Shown: piece by piece, positions 8,168 through 14,781 of the stretch
How the letters are laid out: every line of letters begins with the position of its first letter
Position numbering within the stretch: position 1 is the stretch's first letter
IMG/VR virus record: IMGVR_UViG_3300017917_004839
Span: 1 to 38,492 of that record
DNA: 38,492 bases
DNA from: a virus
Direction: 5' to 3' (one strand)
Notes under the pieces: model-generated
Seen by the model: only the letters and a program-made list of their open reading frames with translations
Databases searched by the model: none
Told to the model about the DNA's origin: nothing
Translations under genes and position numbers: made by a program

Positions 8168-9149
8168 TGAAGATTGCCTTGAAGTGGTCTTCCTTTAATT
8201 CTAGAAGCCTGTGCAAATTATAATCCAGCACTGGGGTCATATCCTGATACATGGACTGCAACTCTGACACACTCAGCTGACTCAGTTGTTTTATGTTTTC
8301 AATCATGGCAGGCACATGACATCCATCGGGGTCTTCGCTGTAGCCTTCGTTCCACCATTGATCAAAAGTACGAAACCCCAACCTACGAAGATTTTTTATT
8401 GTTCCTGCTGAACCCTGAATCATAAATGGAGTACGCATCAAAACTGGGCGCCAGATCTTTTCGTCCACATAAAATGTGTTGCCACTGGTGAAAGTCAAAC
8501 TTACCAACTCAACAAAAAACTGCGGATAGTATTTTAAAATATTGAAAGTTTGATCTGCGCCAATGGGATAACGCACCGTGGATTCCAATTTTATAGGTGC
8601 GTGATTCAGCAAATCAAATGCCCATTGCAACTGTTGACTAGTGATAGCTGAATCATGCATCAAATCTTCTAGTCCAATGAATTCCCGATGATAAGAATCA
8701 TGCACGTTACAATGAAAGGACTGTAGAGTTTTTGATGCCTGATTGGCCCATAGATAGCTGCCTAGATGTAATCTTGCCTTGTTGCCGTGCCCCACAAAAT
8801 GACCAAAGTGACAAAAATGGTTGTCAAATATTTTTTTTGTGTTTGGTTTTTGCCGGGCAGCATGATGTGCTGCTGCTAATTCATAGTTTTGGTGCTGTCG
8901 TATCACACAATATCTGGGATGCTGCTCGAGAAAATTAGCAGTGTGAATTTCAATACACTGTGGCGGGTAATCAAATGCCTGGCAAATTTCATCCAACCAG
9001 GAGTATATACCATTGCTGTCACAACAAGGACCTTCGCCGTTGAGATCGATTTTGATTGGTCGGACACCTGCTACCATGGCTTTGACAATGGCAATCATGG
9101 CCTGATCCTTGCCAAAAATCTTGCCTTCGCTGGTTTGAAGTTTTATCAT
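8148..9149 (-). CDS. Glycosyltransferase-like protein, paralogue of the 4869-5936 product at its C-terminus
   Basis: The 333-aa protein shows a C-terminal half with FYVDEKIWRPVLMRTPFMI followed by IKNLRRLGFRTFDQWW. This is the same order of motifs as in the 355-aa protein at 4869-5936 (TEKTWKPIVMGHPWIM, then LKNLGFQTY). The N-terminal half is different and has a cysteine/histidine-rich region (FDNHFCHFGHFVGHGN) that I do not recognise. I infer a nucleotide-sugar-using transferase, but the acceptor and sugar cannot be read from the sequence. It is divergently transcribed from the DegT-type gene with only 30 nt between the start codons. No Shine-Dalgarno sequence precedes its ATG, while a TAAATATC motif ends 7 nt upstream, which would fit a leaderless or very short leader. 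Confidence 0.55.
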   Translation of the reverse strand: MIKLQTSEGKIFGKDQAMIAIVKAMVAGVRPIKIDLNGEGPCCDSNGIYSWLDEICQAFDYPPQCIEIHTANFLEQHPRYCVIRQHQNYELAAAHHAARQKPNTKKIFDNHFCHFGHFVGHGNKARLHLGSYLWANQASKTLQSFHCNVHDSYHREFIGLEDLMHDSAITSQQLQWAFDLLNHAPIKLESTVRYPIGADQTFNILKYYPQFFVELVSLTFTSGNTFYVDEKIWRPVLMRTPFMIQGSAGTIKNLRRLGFRTFDQWWNEGYSEDPDGCHVPAMIENIKQLSQLSVSELQSMYQDMTPVLDYNLHRLLELKEDHFKAIFNETTQN

Positions 9150-9156
9150 AGGGAAA

Positions 9157-9176
9157 GATATTTAACAGTAAATATC
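9157..9176. promoter_or_regulatory. Inverted repeat between divergent genes, possible bidirectional late-type promoter
   Basis: GATATTTA (9157-9164), a 4-nt spacer ACAG, and TAAATATC (9169-9176) form a perfect 8-bp inverted repeat in the 30-nt gap between two divergent start codons (9149 minus, 9180 plus). Each arm presents TAAATATC facing its own gene, resembling the core of the T4 late promoter TATAAATA. Neither gene has a convincing Shine-Dalgarno sequence. It could equally be an operator or a chance AT-rich palindrome. Confidence 0.4.
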
Positions 9177-9179
9177 CAC

Positions 9180-9770
9180 ATGCATGACACAATTGACCAG
9201 TTTGAAAATCGCATTGCACAATTTTACGGCAGTGCTTACGCTGTGTCAACTGATTGTTGTACACATGCTGTTGAGCTGTGCCTGCGCTATCTGGGATCCA
9301 ACGATGTAACCTGCCCAACACATACCTATGTCAGTATTCCCATGACCTTTGAAAAACTGGGACTGCGCTGGTCCTGGAACCACAATACCTGGGAAAATTA
9401 CTATTACATTGGCAATACCAACATTGTGGACGCTGCTGTGTACTGGAAACCCAACGGGTACATTCCGGGATCATTGATGTGTTTGAGTTTTCAATTTCGC
9501 AAACATCTCAATCTCATACGCGGTGGTGCCATTTTGACCAACGATGCAGAGCAATATCGTACTTTAAAAAGCATGAGCTTTGATGGTCGTTTTGGCGATG
9601 CTCCTTGGCGCGATCAAAACATCACGCACATGGGTTATCACTACTACATGCCCATTGAAACTGCCAAACTGGGCCTGGAAAAAATTGACGCTGCCATTGC
9701 CACTGAGCCTAAACAGTGGAGTTATCAAGATTATCCCTATTTGCCAGACTTTGCTGTGTTTCGGTCTTGA
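9180..9770 (+). CDS. Minimal DegT/DnrJ/EryC1/StrS-type aminotransferase-like protein
   Basis: This is the only plus-strand gene in the window. From the ATG at 9180 it codes for 196 aa. It follows the DegT order: an N-terminal FENRIAQFYGSAYAVST segment, CPTHTYVSIPMTFEKLG, NIVDAAV (D84, the position that contacts the pyridine nitrogen of PLP), CLSFQFRKHLN with the candidate PLP lysine K108, RGGAILTND, and a MGYHYYMPIETAKLGLEKI segment. Full-length family members have about 370-400 residues. Here the first-third linker is short and the whole C-terminal small domain is missing, yet the reading frame is intact. DegT proteins make amino sugars for surface glycans. The reading frame is open upstream to 8889, but that part is antisense to the neighbouring gene and lacks family motifs. 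Its 3' end overlaps the SGNH gene by 62 nt, convergently. Activity is uncertain. Confidence 0.75.
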   Translation: MHDTIDQFENRIAQFYGSAYAVSTDCCTHAVELCLRYLGSNDVTCPTHTYVSIPMTFEKLGLRWSWNHNTWENYYYIGNTNIVDAAVYWKPNGYIPGSLMCLSFQFRKHLNLIRGGAILTNDAEQYRTLKSMSFDGRFGDAPWRDQNITHMGYHYYMPIETAKLGLEKIDAAIATEPKQWSYQDYPYLPDFAVFRS

Positions 9771-10455
9771 TGTGTTGATACAATAGTTGTGCATAGTATT
9801 GGTGTGCACGAGCATCCGGATGTACACCGTCCACCGTCCATTGATTTTTTTTGGCAATGTCTTCAAGGCAGTCTTGTTGAAACACACAGTTCCAATCTAC
9901 CAAGCGGCGCAGATGATCAAAACGTCGAAAAAGTTTTATAGGTCGCCAGTGCATGAACAGATAAGGTATGCGTTGACTTTGCAGAACTGCCTGTAAACTG
10001 ATCATTTTCAAATATTCCGACTCTAATATTTGCTTGTAACCCACAACATTGTGGCACGGTCCAAATACTCGACTCACACTGTCTTGTCGTTGACCCTGCA
10101 TATACCCCAGACTGAAAATCCAATTTTTTTCCACATAGTCTTGATCGTTGATAGGATAAACTATTTTGCTGGGCCAGTCATTCTGTGCACTTTGATAGGC
10201 GGAAGTATTCTTGCTGTCAGCAAACTGAGAAATATCTTCTACCCTTAAATCCATGCGCCCACATTCGGCCCACATGATCAGCACAAGATCGTAAGAGCGG
10301 CGAGCTATTTCACTGATCGTGGTTTCATGAATGTATGTGTTGCCGCAGCCAGCTTGAGACAAATTCACCATGTCACAATTCAGCAGTTGCTGTAGATAGT
10401 ATGGCCAGGAATCGGGCCCTCTGCTCACACTGGCTCCGTTGATCAGTACATTCAT
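9709..10455 (-). CDS. SGNH/GDSL-type hydrolase or acyltransferase-like protein
   Basis: The 248-aa protein starts MNVLINGASVSRGPDSWPYY, a block I with GAS (nucleophile candidate S9) in the place of GDS. A block II-like segment NLSQAGCGNTY supplies glycine and N39 for the oxyanion hole. Near the end WTVDGVHPDARAHQYY gives the DxxH pair (D209, H212) of block V. A canonical GxND block III is not seen; MWAECGR stands in that place. SGNH enzymes cleave or transfer acyl groups on polysaccharides and lipids. No signal peptide is visible, so it would act in the cytoplasm. The start overlaps the stop of the ANL ligase gene as ATGA (10452-10455), which suggests they act on the same acyl or acetyl group, although that is inference. 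Confidence 0.75.
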   Translation of the reverse strand: MNVLINGASVSRGPDSWPYYLQQLLNCDMVNLSQAGCGNTYIHETTISEIARRSYDLVLIMWAECGRMDLRVEDISQFADSKNTSAYQSAQNDWPSKIVYPINDQDYVEKNWIFSLGYMQGQRQDSVSRVFGPCHNVVGYKQILESEYLKMISLQAVLQSQRIPYLFMHWRPIKLFRRFDHLRRLVDWNCVFQQDCLEDIAKKNQWTVDGVHPDARAHQYYAQLLYQHIKTETQQSLANRDNLDNSTV

Positions 10456-11531
10456 TGATACATATCCACCAACATGCTGCGAGACACCTTGCCGGCTGCG
10501 TTAACTGGTATGGAATCTACCTTGTGTACCAACTTGGGTGCACAATGAGCATCTATGCTTGTCATGGCGTTTCTTACCTGTTGTTCGGTGGCTGTGCCAG
10601 TATAGATGCACATCACACGACCCCGTCCAAACACAGCAACTTGATCCAGTCCGGGTACTGTATTGTACAACTGATTTTCAATGCTGAGAGGATCTATTTT
10701 GTATCCGCGAATGTCAATTCTGTCTCGAATGCGTCCTAAAATTTTGTAATAACCTTGCTGATCTTGCTCAGCAATGTCTCCGGTACAGTACCAGTCTTGA
10801 GTGTACACACTGGGTCCTTTTATTTCCAATAACCCGTTGACAATTCTGGCTTCAACACCCGAGGGCAGGCCCACAGTGCCCACACGTTGTTCACCGTGCA
10901 GTGGATTGGTAAAGCAATGGCTGCAGGCCTCAGTCATACCAAATGCTTCAATTACCGGCCGACCACTCCAGGCTTTCAAGTCAAGATACAATTGATCGGG
11001 CAGCGCACTGGATGCTGATCTTACAAAACGCAGATCTGTAAATTTTTGTCGCATTAACAAGCGTAAAAAGTCAGGAATGGCGCTGATAAAAGTGGGTGAC
11101 CAATCAATTTTGCTGCGAAGATCTGCAGGCTTGATGTAGCGTACTTCGCATTGGGTTTTTTGTGCTGTCCAGTACAGACCAAGACCATGAGCATGCCACA
11201 ATGGCATAATGCTTAGATAGCGATCATTGGCATTGATATCATATGCTTGAGCTATGGTTGTGGCCACAGCATCTAGTTGAGCTCTAGAGAAGCTGTAAAA
11301 TTTACTGTCGCCAGTGGTGCCTGATGTGTACCAAAGTGCAGCCTCATTGTAATCGCCGCCATTGCGTCGATTGATGCCGGTGTCAGTGACCAACAGCGAA
11401 TAATCTGAATGATCCAAAAGATATTTGAGTCTGGCTGGCGAACTGGCTGGGTTCACAATCATCAAGCTGTAATCTTGATATTGTGGAATATACAGCTCGG
11501 GATTTTGAACACACAGCACTGCTCTTTTCAT
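10452..11531 (-). CDS. ANL-family adenylate-forming ligase (AMP-binding), N-terminally short
   Basis: The 359-aa protein contains the main motifs of acyl-CoA synthetases and NRPS adenylation domains: the phosphate loop WYTSGTTGDSKF (67-78), PLWHAHGL (110-117), FGMTE (197-201), YCTGDIA (248-254), the hinge region ILGRIRDRIDIRGYKIDP (264-281), and a NAAGKVSRS end with the catalytic lysine K348. It should therefore activate a carboxylic acid as the acyl-adenylate. About 120-150 residues of the usual N-terminal subdomain are missing, so the acid pocket may be reduced. No carrier protein or CoA-using partner is visible in the window. It starts 1 nt after the previous stop and overlaps the SGNH gene. 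An ANL ligase is uncommon in phages. The acid substrate is unknown. Confidence 0.88.
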   Translation of the reverse strand: MKRAVLCVQNPELYIPQYQDYSLMIVNPASSPARLKYLLDHSDYSLLVTDTGINRRNGGDYNEAALWYTSGTTGDSKFYSFSRAQLDAVATTIAQAYDINANDRYLSIMPLWHAHGLGLYWTAQKTQCEVRYIKPADLRSKIDWSPTFISAIPDFLRLLMRQKFTDLRFVRSASSALPDQLYLDLKAWSGRPVIEAFGMTEACSHCFTNPLHGEQRVGTVGLPSGVEARIVNGLLEIKGPSVYTQDWYCTGDIAEQDQQGYYKILGRIRDRIDIRGYKIDPLSIENQLYNTVPGLDQVAVFGRGRVMCIYTGTATEQQVRNAMTSIDAHCAPKLVHKVDSIPVNAAGKVSRSMLVDMYQ

Positions 11532-11532
11532 G

Positions 11533-12459
11533 TTACCAACCTTCTTGTTGGCGAATCACATCAATTTCTCTGACCATGACACCACGATTGTGCCAGTTGC
11601 TGAGATAGTGATGTTTAAAAAATTCGCTTTGCTCTTTTTCTAAAATCAGCATGGGCAGATCTAACTGTGTATTGAGTTCAGTGGCCACACGATTGGCCAC
11701 AATTCTAGGTTGTTGATCTTGCACTGTGTTCCATAACTTGGCCAGCTTGTCAAAATCTTGTACCTCTCGATAATCCCAGTTTGTGAGCATGGTCATGTAT
11801 GTGCCCATGCGGCTACCAGCTATGGCCCATTCACCGTAGTCCACGTCCGCACCAATGTTATGCCAAATGGTCAAATGATCAAGATTTCTTTGATGCACAC
11901 GATTTTTGAAATCTGCCACCGAAGGTTTTGCGCCTTTGTTCAAACACATCTTGACGCCTTCCCTAAAACCAGCACGCCAAGCGTGGAATGCATCACTATT
12001 GGGATAGGTAGTGGAGTAACAATCGTGCATGGCCCAGTACAAAGGATCAAAACAAAACTCTACCTGTGTTTCATCACGACCGTCGGTGTTTTCATGAGTT
12101 CGCATGCTGGCCACAAATTCCTTGGTCCAAGAACTTATGCCGCCGTTGCCGTACATCAATCCATTGATATGGTTACGAGCTCGCCAGCGGAACACAGCAT
12201 TCTCATATTCTTCATTAGGAAAAACAAGCGTTTGATTAAAGAACGACGGATCCGGGAGGTTGTCACCATCGATGAGAATGAATCTATCTGTAGTCGACGA
12301 TGCGGCTGCCGCTTTGTGAGCAGCATCGCTGCCCTTAACACCGTCCACCCGTCGGGCCCAAGGCACCATGTTCTTAATTTTGACCCAAAACTCTTCTTTG
12401 TTAGGTTCGTCATAACTCAAATAGATACAATCTAAATCTGCTACATCAATTGACTTCAT
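11533..12459 (-). CDS. GT-A-like glycosyltransferase candidate with IDGDN motif
   Basis: The 308-aa protein begins with a strand-loop pattern (LDCIYLSYDEPNKEEFW), then RRVDGVKGSDAAHKAA and RFILIDGDNLPDP (59-71). A hydrophobic strand ending in DGD is typical of the metal- and nucleotide-sugar-binding DxD site of GT-A folds. The rest (VFRWRARNHINGLMYGNGG, and a DAFHAWRAGFREGVKM helix) is not assignable to a named family by eye. A family of such proteins occurs in T4-like environmental phages. It overlaps the preceding 117-aa gene by 14 nt; a GGAG lies about 11 nt upstream of the ATG. Function as a glycosyltransferase is inference from the DxD-like motif and the neighbours. Confidence 0.6.
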   Translation of the reverse strand: MKSIDVADLDCIYLSYDEPNKEEFWVKIKNMVPWARRVDGVKGSDAAHKAAAASSTTDRFILIDGDNLPDPSFFNQTLVFPNEEYENAVFRWRARNHINGLMYGNGGISSWTKEFVASMRTHENTDGRDETQVEFCFDPLYWAMHDCYSTTYPNSDAFHAWRAGFREGVKMCLNKGAKPSVADFKNRVHQRNLDHLTIWHNIGADVDYGEWAIAGSRMGTYMTMLTNWDYREVQDFDKLAKLWNTVQDQQPRIVANRVATELNTQLDLPMLILEKEQSEFFKHHYLSNWHNRGVMVREIDVIRQQEGW

Positions 12460-12799
12460 TTGTTTTTGTTCTCCAACGTTGATGTGGTTGATCTGTGTCT
12501 ACCACAATGCTGACATCACTGGGATAACACGGTGTGCCAACGCCTGTGTCATTGGGCACAAGCTTTTTAAAGGAAACTGTGTGAATCTCTTCCAGTTGAC
12601 CATTGCGTACTCGCACACGCATGCTGGCTCGCTGATACTGCTCGGGTGTTACTTCTATGTAATTACCTGGTTTGTCTTCCTGACTGTAAAACAACGGTTG
12701 TCCTGCTTCGTCGTGGTACAATCGCCAAAACACCACAGGAGGCTGCCAGGGTTCTAGATTTTGCCAAACTTTCAAAAAGTTTTCTGTGGTTTCATTCAT
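12446..12799 (-). CDS. Small conserved-type phage protein, unknown function
   Basis: The 117-aa protein starts MNETTENFLKVWQNLEPWQ and contains FWRLYHDEAGQPLFYSQED, VTPEQYQRASMRVRVRNG and a proline/aspartate-rich end. I do not recognise a domain. It has no signal peptide, transmembrane segment or cysteine cluster. The reading frame is open 19 codons further upstream (12856), but the ATG at 12799 lies in an ATGAATGA overlap (12792-12799) with the stop of the upstream glycosyltransferase-like gene, the same junction type as at 4869-4876, so I choose it. Being tied translationally on both sides to GT-like genes, it may be an accessory protein of the pathway. Confidence 0.7.
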   Translation of the reverse strand: MNETTENFLKVWQNLEPWQPPVVFWRLYHDEAGQPLFYSQEDKPGNYIEVTPEQYQRASMRVRVRNGQLEEIHTVSFKKLVPNDTGVGTPCYPSDVSIVVDTDQPHQRWRTKTNEVN

Positions 12800-13568
12800 T
12801 GTGCCAGTCCTTGACATGCAGATGAAAGAAGCCCCACTGTGCCACTGTTTGAACACGCATGGGATTGTATTCCCAGATCAATTCATCGGTCCACTTGCGT
12901 GCCGAAAATGGATTGACCCCAGTTTTCATGTGTACTATTTGCGGACCCAGGCCTGGTGGCAGTGTGACTTGTTCGGGTCCCATAATCTGTGCTGCCATAG
13001 CATATACAACATCAGTACTGGGCACATCTTCGGGAAACTTCAACAGCTTCCGATACTCAGCCCAGTGTTCAAATATGTTCTTGACCAGTGCAAAAAACTC
13101 CTGTGCAGTCTTGCTGAGTCTCCAATATGTGACCGCATTGTACACGTCAGGCAGGTTGTTGGCATCAAACACTTGTCTATAGCGTCGATTCTCAGCGGGC
13201 TGATCATAGAATGTTCTACAGCCTTGGCTGATCACAACATCGCGATGTTCAAACATGCTCCACAAATGATCAACTGCACTGGCCACCATTAGATCTGCTT
13301 CTAGTTTGATGGTTTGTCTAAACGGGGTGTTATGGAACACCATCCAGTCATTGGCATAGGGGTTTAGCGTATCGATGCTGTCTACAACTTGTGTGTACTC
13401 AAACAATGCAGGTTCAGCTGCATACTTTTCATTGGTCAGCAAACAAATTTTGGCATCGGGGTGATGCTGCAACAGTGTTTTGGCTAGATGTCTGGCAGCG
13501 TCTACATAGTCAACTTTGCCCACGTTAAAAGCAGGTATGATATACCCACGTTCAGCTACAGGTCGCAA
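12792..13568 (-). CDS. Glycosyltransferase-like protein (GT-A type, degenerate DxD), TTG start
   Basis: The 258-aa protein begins near GYIIPAFNVGKVDYVDAARH and shares its plan with the neighbouring 285-aa protein (ALIFAFNNEHTDYVGLAAW). Both look like GT-A proteins that handle a nucleotide sugar. The expected metal motif reads IKLEADLMV (88-96), with E replacing the first D. The longer frame opens at 13619, but those residues are encoded inside the upstream gene. A TTG at 13568 is preceded by GGAGG with a 6-nt gap, the best ribosome-binding site in the operon, and puts the start just before the conserved strand. The overlap with the upstream gene is then 17 nt. Substrate unknown. Confidence 0.65.
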   Translation of the reverse strand: MRPVAERGYIIPAFNVGKVDYVDAARHLAKTLLQHHPDAKICLLTNEKYAAEPALFEYTQVVDSIDTLNPYANDWMVFHNTPFRQTIKLEADLMVASAVDHLWSMFEHRDVVISQGCRTFYDQPAENRRYRQVFDANNLPDVYNAVTYWRLSKTAQEFFALVKNIFEHWAEYRKLLKFPEDVPSTDVVYAMAAQIMGPEQVTLPPGLGPQIVHMKTGVNPFSARKWTDELIWEYNPMRVQTVAQWGFFHLHVKDWHNE

Positions 13569-14409
13569 TTGCTGCCTCCAAATGTTTTTTGCCCATGGCA
13601 TGAAAGTCCATGCCCACAAGACTGGTGCGTTTGGGCTTGCCGTCCCGATCAGTGTAGTTAAAAGTCCAGACTTCTTGATTGCGATACAATTTTTCCAGGT
13701 CAGGCAGCCGCATTACATCAGCACTGGGTTCTCTTGCTGCTGTGATTTCATAGTCTGGCAGCGCACTGGGCATGCGCCATGGTATTGCATCCACACACCG
13801 AGTATGCCCATTCACAATGCCTAATGCAATGCTGAGTGCATAATCATTGCGATAGTTGTGCTCAACTATGCTGTACAGATTTCTATAATGACTCCAGTTT
13901 TGTTTGATCATGGCCATGGATTCAAATATAAACTGTGCAGTGTTGGACTTGCGAAACATCATCACAGTAGCCCACCACATGGGAAACTGGTTGCGGCCAA
14001 ATGTTGTTAAAAAATCGTTTTCTGGTCTGCTGATGTCATAGGCCTGATTGAATGCCAAAAAATCTTGCTGTGCTTGCAACACTGTAGACAGTGTATTGCT
14101 GCAAATTACATAGTCAGCATCAAGTACCAATGTTTGTTCCCAGGGTGTGAGAGAGTATGCATCAGTTCTGCTGGCATTGTGCCAAGACACAGTTTGTTGA
14201 TAGTCTTCAAACCAACGTTTGCCACCAGACTGTGATTCAGCGTAGATAACTTGGTCTACATCTTTTAATCTGGAATCTGTTGGTGTATCAGTGATCACAG
14301 CAACAGGAATATTCAAGTATCTGTGTACGCGACGAGAACTCCAAGCGGCCAGGCCGACATAGTCAGTGTGTTCATTGTTGAATGCAAATATCAGTGCGCC
14401 AGTAGTCAT
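13552..14409 (-). CDS. Glycosyltransferase-like protein (GT-A type, DAD motif)
   Basis: The 285-aa protein starts MTTGALIFAFNNEHTDY and contains TLVLDADYVICSN (93-105), a canonical strand-plus-DxD site (D97, D99) of GT-A glycosyltransferases, as well as PMWWATVMMFRKS and a TRCVDAIPWRMPS region. The start ATG at 14409 is fixed by an ATGA overlap (14406-14409) with the preceding gene; an upstream in-frame ATG at 14466 would lie within that gene. It is related to the downstream 258-aa protein, which suggests a tandem duplication with one copy keeping an intact metal site. Many T4-like phages carry such proteins after the tail-fibre genes, where they may glycosylate virion or host surface components; this is family-level inference. 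Confidence 0.7.
   Translation of the reverse strand: MTTGALIFAFNNEHTDYVGLAAWSSRRVHRYLNIPVAVITDTPTDSRLKDVDQVIYAESQSGGKRWFEDYQQTVSWHNASRTDAYSLTPWEQTLVLDADYVICSNTLSTVLQAQQDFLAFNQAYDISRPENDFLTTFGRNQFPMWWATVMMFRKSNTAQFIFESMAMIKQNWSHYRNLYSIVEHNYRNDYALSIALGIVNGHTRCVDAIPWRMPSALPDYEITAAREPSADVMRLPDLEKLYRNQEVWTFNYTDRDGKPKRTSLVGMDFHAMGKKHLEAAIATCS
13566..13579 (-). promoter_or_regulatory. Shine-Dalgarno site deciding a TTG start
   Basis: On the minus strand, GGAGG at 13579-13575 region (TGGAGGCAGCAA) is followed after 6 nt by TTG at 13568-13566. This makes TTG, and not the ATGs at 13619 or 13601, the likely start of the glycosyltransferase-like gene. Confidence 0.6.
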
Positions 14410-14711
14410 CGTTTGCTTGAGTTTTGTTCGTGTTCCACCAACCATGCTGTCATTTGCTCTTGCCACCGCTGCTGACTCAAAGCAAACAGTTCTCGAGTGT
14501 TGATCTTAACTGGTGTTTCGTACAAGTCTAATATTACTGCTTCGGTGCCCGGACATGACAATAAAGTTGCATGAAGCTCTGGACCTGCACGCCACATTCC
14601 GCCGTTGTAGGCGAAAACCATTTTGGCTTGATATTTTTCTTTTAAAATTCTTTTTGCGGCCGCATGATCAAAACGGGCTCGCGCATGAGCAACAAGATTT
14701 TCAATGTTCAT
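14406..14711 (-). CDS. Small conserved-type phage protein at head of accessory operon
   Basis: The protein of 101 aa from ATG 14711 (106 from a GTG at 14726) reads MNIENLVAHARARFDHAAAKR at its start (first 20 residues cover the helical part) and later contains FAYNGGMWRAGPELHA and LDLYETPVKINTRELF. I have a sense of similar small proteins next to fibre genes in T4-like marine phages, but no function is known. The start is decided by the promoter: TACAAT ends 7 nt before ATG 14711, so transcription would begin at or next to the ATG and the GTG at 14726 would be outside the message. No Shine-Dalgarno sequence is present, consistent with a leaderless start. Confidence 0.72.
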   Translation of the reverse strand: MNIENLVAHARARFDHAAAKRILKEKYQAKMVFAYNGGMWRAGPELHATLLSCPGTEAVILDLYETPVKINTRELFALSQQRWQEQMTAWLVEHEQNSSKR

Positions 14712-14717
14712 TGGCTG

Positions 14718-14746
14718 ATTGTACACTTAAAGTGTAAAAAAGTAAA
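14718..14746 (-). promoter_or_regulatory. Sigma70-like promoter for the accessory operon
   Basis: On the minus strand TTTACT (14746-14741) and TACAAT (14723-14718) are separated by exactly 17 nt. They match the -35 and -10 consensus at 4/6 and 5/6 positions. The expected transcription start falls at about 14711, on the ATG of the first gene. The -35 element overlaps the end of the terminator hairpin region. Confidence 0.5.
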
Positions 14747-14764
14747 GGGGCACTGGGCCCCTTT
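14736..14764 (-). terminator. Intrinsic terminator after the tail-fibre genes
   Basis: The minus-strand transcript can form an 8-bp perfect stem AAAGGGGC/GCCCCTTT (14764-14757 with 14751-14744) with a 5-nt loop, followed after two bases by six T (14741-14736). It lies 17 nt after the stop codon of the 324-aa structural gene and ends the structural block. Confidence 0.85.
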
Positions 14765-14781
14765 GGTTAACCTTTTGGCTA

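Noticed and set aside
143-9149. RiPP precursor peptide genes next to the radical SAM genes
   Set aside because: Adjacent genes overlap or touch throughout, leaving no room for a precursor on the coding strand, and no Gly/Cys-rich leader-core pattern was seen on the other strand.
8889-9179. Upstream extension of the DegT-type gene
   Set aside because: The frame is open, but the added residues are antisense to the 333-aa gene, show no DegT similarity, and the family N-terminus begins right after ATG 9180.
11758-12435. Plus-strand open frame of 225 codons
   Set aside because: It lies fully antisense to the GT-A-like gene, has no ribosome site and gives a motif-free, His/Cys/Ile-rich translation, typical of a shadow frame.
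14765-14772. GGTTAACC palindrome beside the terminator
   Set aside because: An 8-bp palindrome is expected by chance at this scale, and no second copy was found near it.
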